A stretch of DNA of 37,878 nucleotides from Euryarchaeota archaeon TMED99. Its GTDB lineage: Archaea; Thermoplasmatota; Poseidoniia; Poseidoniales; Poseidoniaceae. The position numbers and the translations under genes are program-made. The notes under the pieces were generated by a model. The model did no database searches. It worked only from the letters and a program-made list of their open reading frames with translations, and was not told where the DNA came from. This document shows positions 36,341 to 37,878 of the stretch, in pieces. The stretch is taken from contig NHFA02000052.1 in NCBI GenBank assembly GCA_002170315.2, positions 12,553 through 50,430 on the forward strand, given 5' to 3'. Positions within the stretch are counted from its first letter, which is position 1, and every line of letters starts with the position of its first letter.

Positions 36341-36580
36341 ATGGGGAGAATTGTGTCAGAAAAGCGCGTCTTGAAAAAGATGAAAAAACTCGCTTCAAGG
36401 ATTAACAGTCAAATTGAAAGTGTCCGTGACATCGTGGAAGATCTTGAAATTGAGTTCGAACTTCTTCAAACTCAAATCTCCAAATTGGAAGCGAAGAAAG
36501 GTTCACGTAAACAGGAAGATGAAGAAGAGATAATCGATATCGAAAATACTTCATCTGTTACTGTCAAGCCGAAGTTTTGA
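36341..36580 (+). CDS. Short coiled-coil hypothetical protein (79 aa)
   Basis: KKMKKLASRINSQIESVRDIVEDLEIEFELLQTQISKLEAKKG: heptad-like pattern. Confidence 0.55.
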   Translation: MGRIVSEKRVLKKMKKLASRINSQIESVRDIVEDLEIEFELLQTQISKLEAKKGSRKQEDEEEIIDIENTSSVTVKPKF

Positions 36581-36647
36581 ATGCCCACATCCCGAATGGG
36601 AAGCAGAATTCGATTAAGAGAAGTAGTAGAGCAATCCAATGAGGATG
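36573..36647. repeat. 75-nt diverged direct repeat, copy 2
   Basis: See copy 1; + strand still reads SFECPHPEWEAEFD*. Confidence 0.8.
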
Positions 36648-36733
36648 GCGACGTCGGCAACAATCATGAACACTTTGAGTGGCAAAGGTAGGCTTTTGAA
36701 AAAATGAAAGATGCTTGTCTCTTCTTGCTCCAT
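36614..36733 (-). CDS. Small single-TM membrane protein (39 aa), absent from the ORF track
   Basis: Reverse-strand ORF MEQEETSIFHFFKSLPLPLKVFMIVADVAILIGLLYYFS*. Confidence 0.55.
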   Translation of the reverse strand: MEQEETSIFHFFKSLPLPLKVFMIVADVAILIGLLYYFS

Positions 36734-36825
36734 AGCATAGCCTCTGTTCAATGTATTATGACTGTTACAGTAAGAAATCACTAATTTTACTCAACAATTA
36801 CATATTAGCACATCTCACGAGAATC

Positions 36826-37440
36826 ATGGATGCGTCAACGGCTCTTGTTCAGTTATTGGGGATAATTGGTATCGCGTTGTTGACGCCAGGACCCAATCCG
36901 TTGACCTGTTTCGCCCACAGTGGCATGTTTGGAAAGAAGAGTAATACCCCTCTTATCATCGGAATGGCTACAGGAATTATCGCCATCGAATTGACCGTCG
37001 GCCTGGTTATTGACTCGTTAAGCGAGAATACCACAGCTCTCATCGCCCTTCACTGGATTGGAATGCTGTTTTTAGCAGCAATGGCTATCGGCATGCTTCG
37101 GTTTAATCCAGCCTCAATACAAATCGAAGAAACAACCTCGAAACTCGGAATGAAGACCGGCATTGCAATGCAATTTGCCAACGGTAAAGAATGGGCTTTC
37201 ATCATTCTCATCATGAGCCAATACATCACGCCTCTCGGTGGAGGAATCACTGGAATACTCGTCATTATTAGCGTCACTATATCCATTTGTGTCGCTGCAT
37301 TATTCATTTGGACATACTTTGGTGACAAAGCCTCAAACCTGTTCAGTGACCCAGTAAAAGGACCTCGTATCTTCAAAATATGTGGAACCTTGCTCTCGCT
37401 TCTCTGGGTGGCATTCCTCTTGCGAGGGCCTGCTGTTTGA
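36826..37440 (+). CDS. LysE/RhtB-family amino-acid exporter-like membrane protein
   Basis: LLGIIGIALLTPGPNPLTCFAHSGMFGKKSNTPLIIGMATG (LysE-like PGPN motif) with several TM segments. Start placed at internal Met; the track ORF starts at 36751. Confidence 0.8.
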   Translation: MDASTALVQLLGIIGIALLTPGPNPLTCFAHSGMFGKKSNTPLIIGMATGIIAIELTVGLVIDSLSENTTALIALHWIGMLFLAAMAIGMLRFNPASIQIEETTSKLGMKTGIAMQFANGKEWAFIILIMSQYITPLGGGITGILVIISVTISICVAALFIWTYFGDKASNLFSDPVKGPRIFKICGTLLSLLWVAFLLRGPAV

Positions 37441-37443
37441 GCA

Positions 37444-37878
37444 TCACTTCTTCTCGTCGTGTAGCTTCTTGGCTTGCTTTGCCCACTGGTCTCGCTTGAC
37501 TCGACCCGGGAAGAACTCGATGGCCTTGTTGACCTGTTCTTCGATCTCTGAGTTCATGTTTCCGACCTGTTCAAAGGTGTAAATACCGAGCGCATACAAC
37601 TTTTCAGCAATAAACGGACCAATACCCTTGATGGTTTGCAAATCATCTTTTTCATCCAAAGTTGCAACACCAAGCGTAGCAAAATCAATTGATTCTGCAT
37701 TCTTCGAAATACGTTCCAAATCCTCTGCCTGCTTGAGTGCCTTCTCGTCGAGTTTGACATCCTCACCAAGCAAAATCTTAGCTTGATTTGCCCACTGGTC
37801 TCGCTTAACTCGACCTGGGAAGAACTCGATGGCTTCGTTGACTTGCGTCTCAAGTTTCGCATCCATGTTCGCAATTTG
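37444..37878 (-). CDS. Helix-hairpin-helix-type protein with internal repeats, 5' end outside the window
   Basis: DDLQTIKGIGPFIAEKLYALGIYTFEQVGNM (HhH GIGP motif) and a duplicated QVNxAIEFFPGRVKRDQWAxQAK. The frame stays open upstream of the Met at 37866 (QIANM...). Confidence 0.8.
   Translation of the reverse strand, partial: QIANMDAKLETQVNEAIEFFPGRVKRDQWANQAKILLGEDVKLDEKALKQAEDLERISKNAESIDFATLGVATLDEKDDLQTIKGIGPFIAEKLYALGIYTFEQVGNMNSEIEEQVNKAIEFFPGRVKRDQWAKQAKKLHDEKK

Overview
A 37.9 kb, densely coding window that looks like a marine euryarchaeal chromosome, probably Marine Group II/Poseidoniales-like. That taxonomic guess is inference from gene content and style and was not tested. Main contents: (i) three large secreted, C-terminally membrane-anchored surface proteins: a 1368-aa protein with thrombospondin-type-3-like Asp/Gly repeats, a ~3000-aa transglutaminase-like/Ig-like giant, and a 983-aa protein; (ii) core metabolism: GdhA-type glutamate dehydrogenase, a lipA-E1alpha-E1beta-E2-E3 2-oxoacid dehydrogenase operon, class I ribonucleotide reductase (nrdB-nrdA), a peroxiredoxin, a SixA-like phosphatase, an SDR, CutA, a cold-shock protein and a LysE/RhtB transporter; (iii) an XPD/Rad3-like helicase; (iv) tRNA-Leu(UAA). 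The most interesting unexplained element is the ~340-nt GC-rich gap between a ribbon-helix-helix gene and the helicase (7861-8203). By hand it folds into about six hairpins. Two of them have loops that are perfectly complementary over 7 nt (a kissing-loop interaction), and nearly every helix carries a wobble pair that works only as + strand RNA. Its 3' end carries alternating CCCC/GGGG segments that could form mutually exclusive hairpins over the helicase start. I could not assign it to a known RNA family. Other second-look items: a small DUF4177-like ORF interrupted by one in-frame TGA, a 75-nt diverged direct repeat that is read on both strands, two missed small membrane-protein ORFs, and a strong composite inverted repeat upstream of nrdB. 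All structures and identities were assessed by eye; no searches or folding programs were run.
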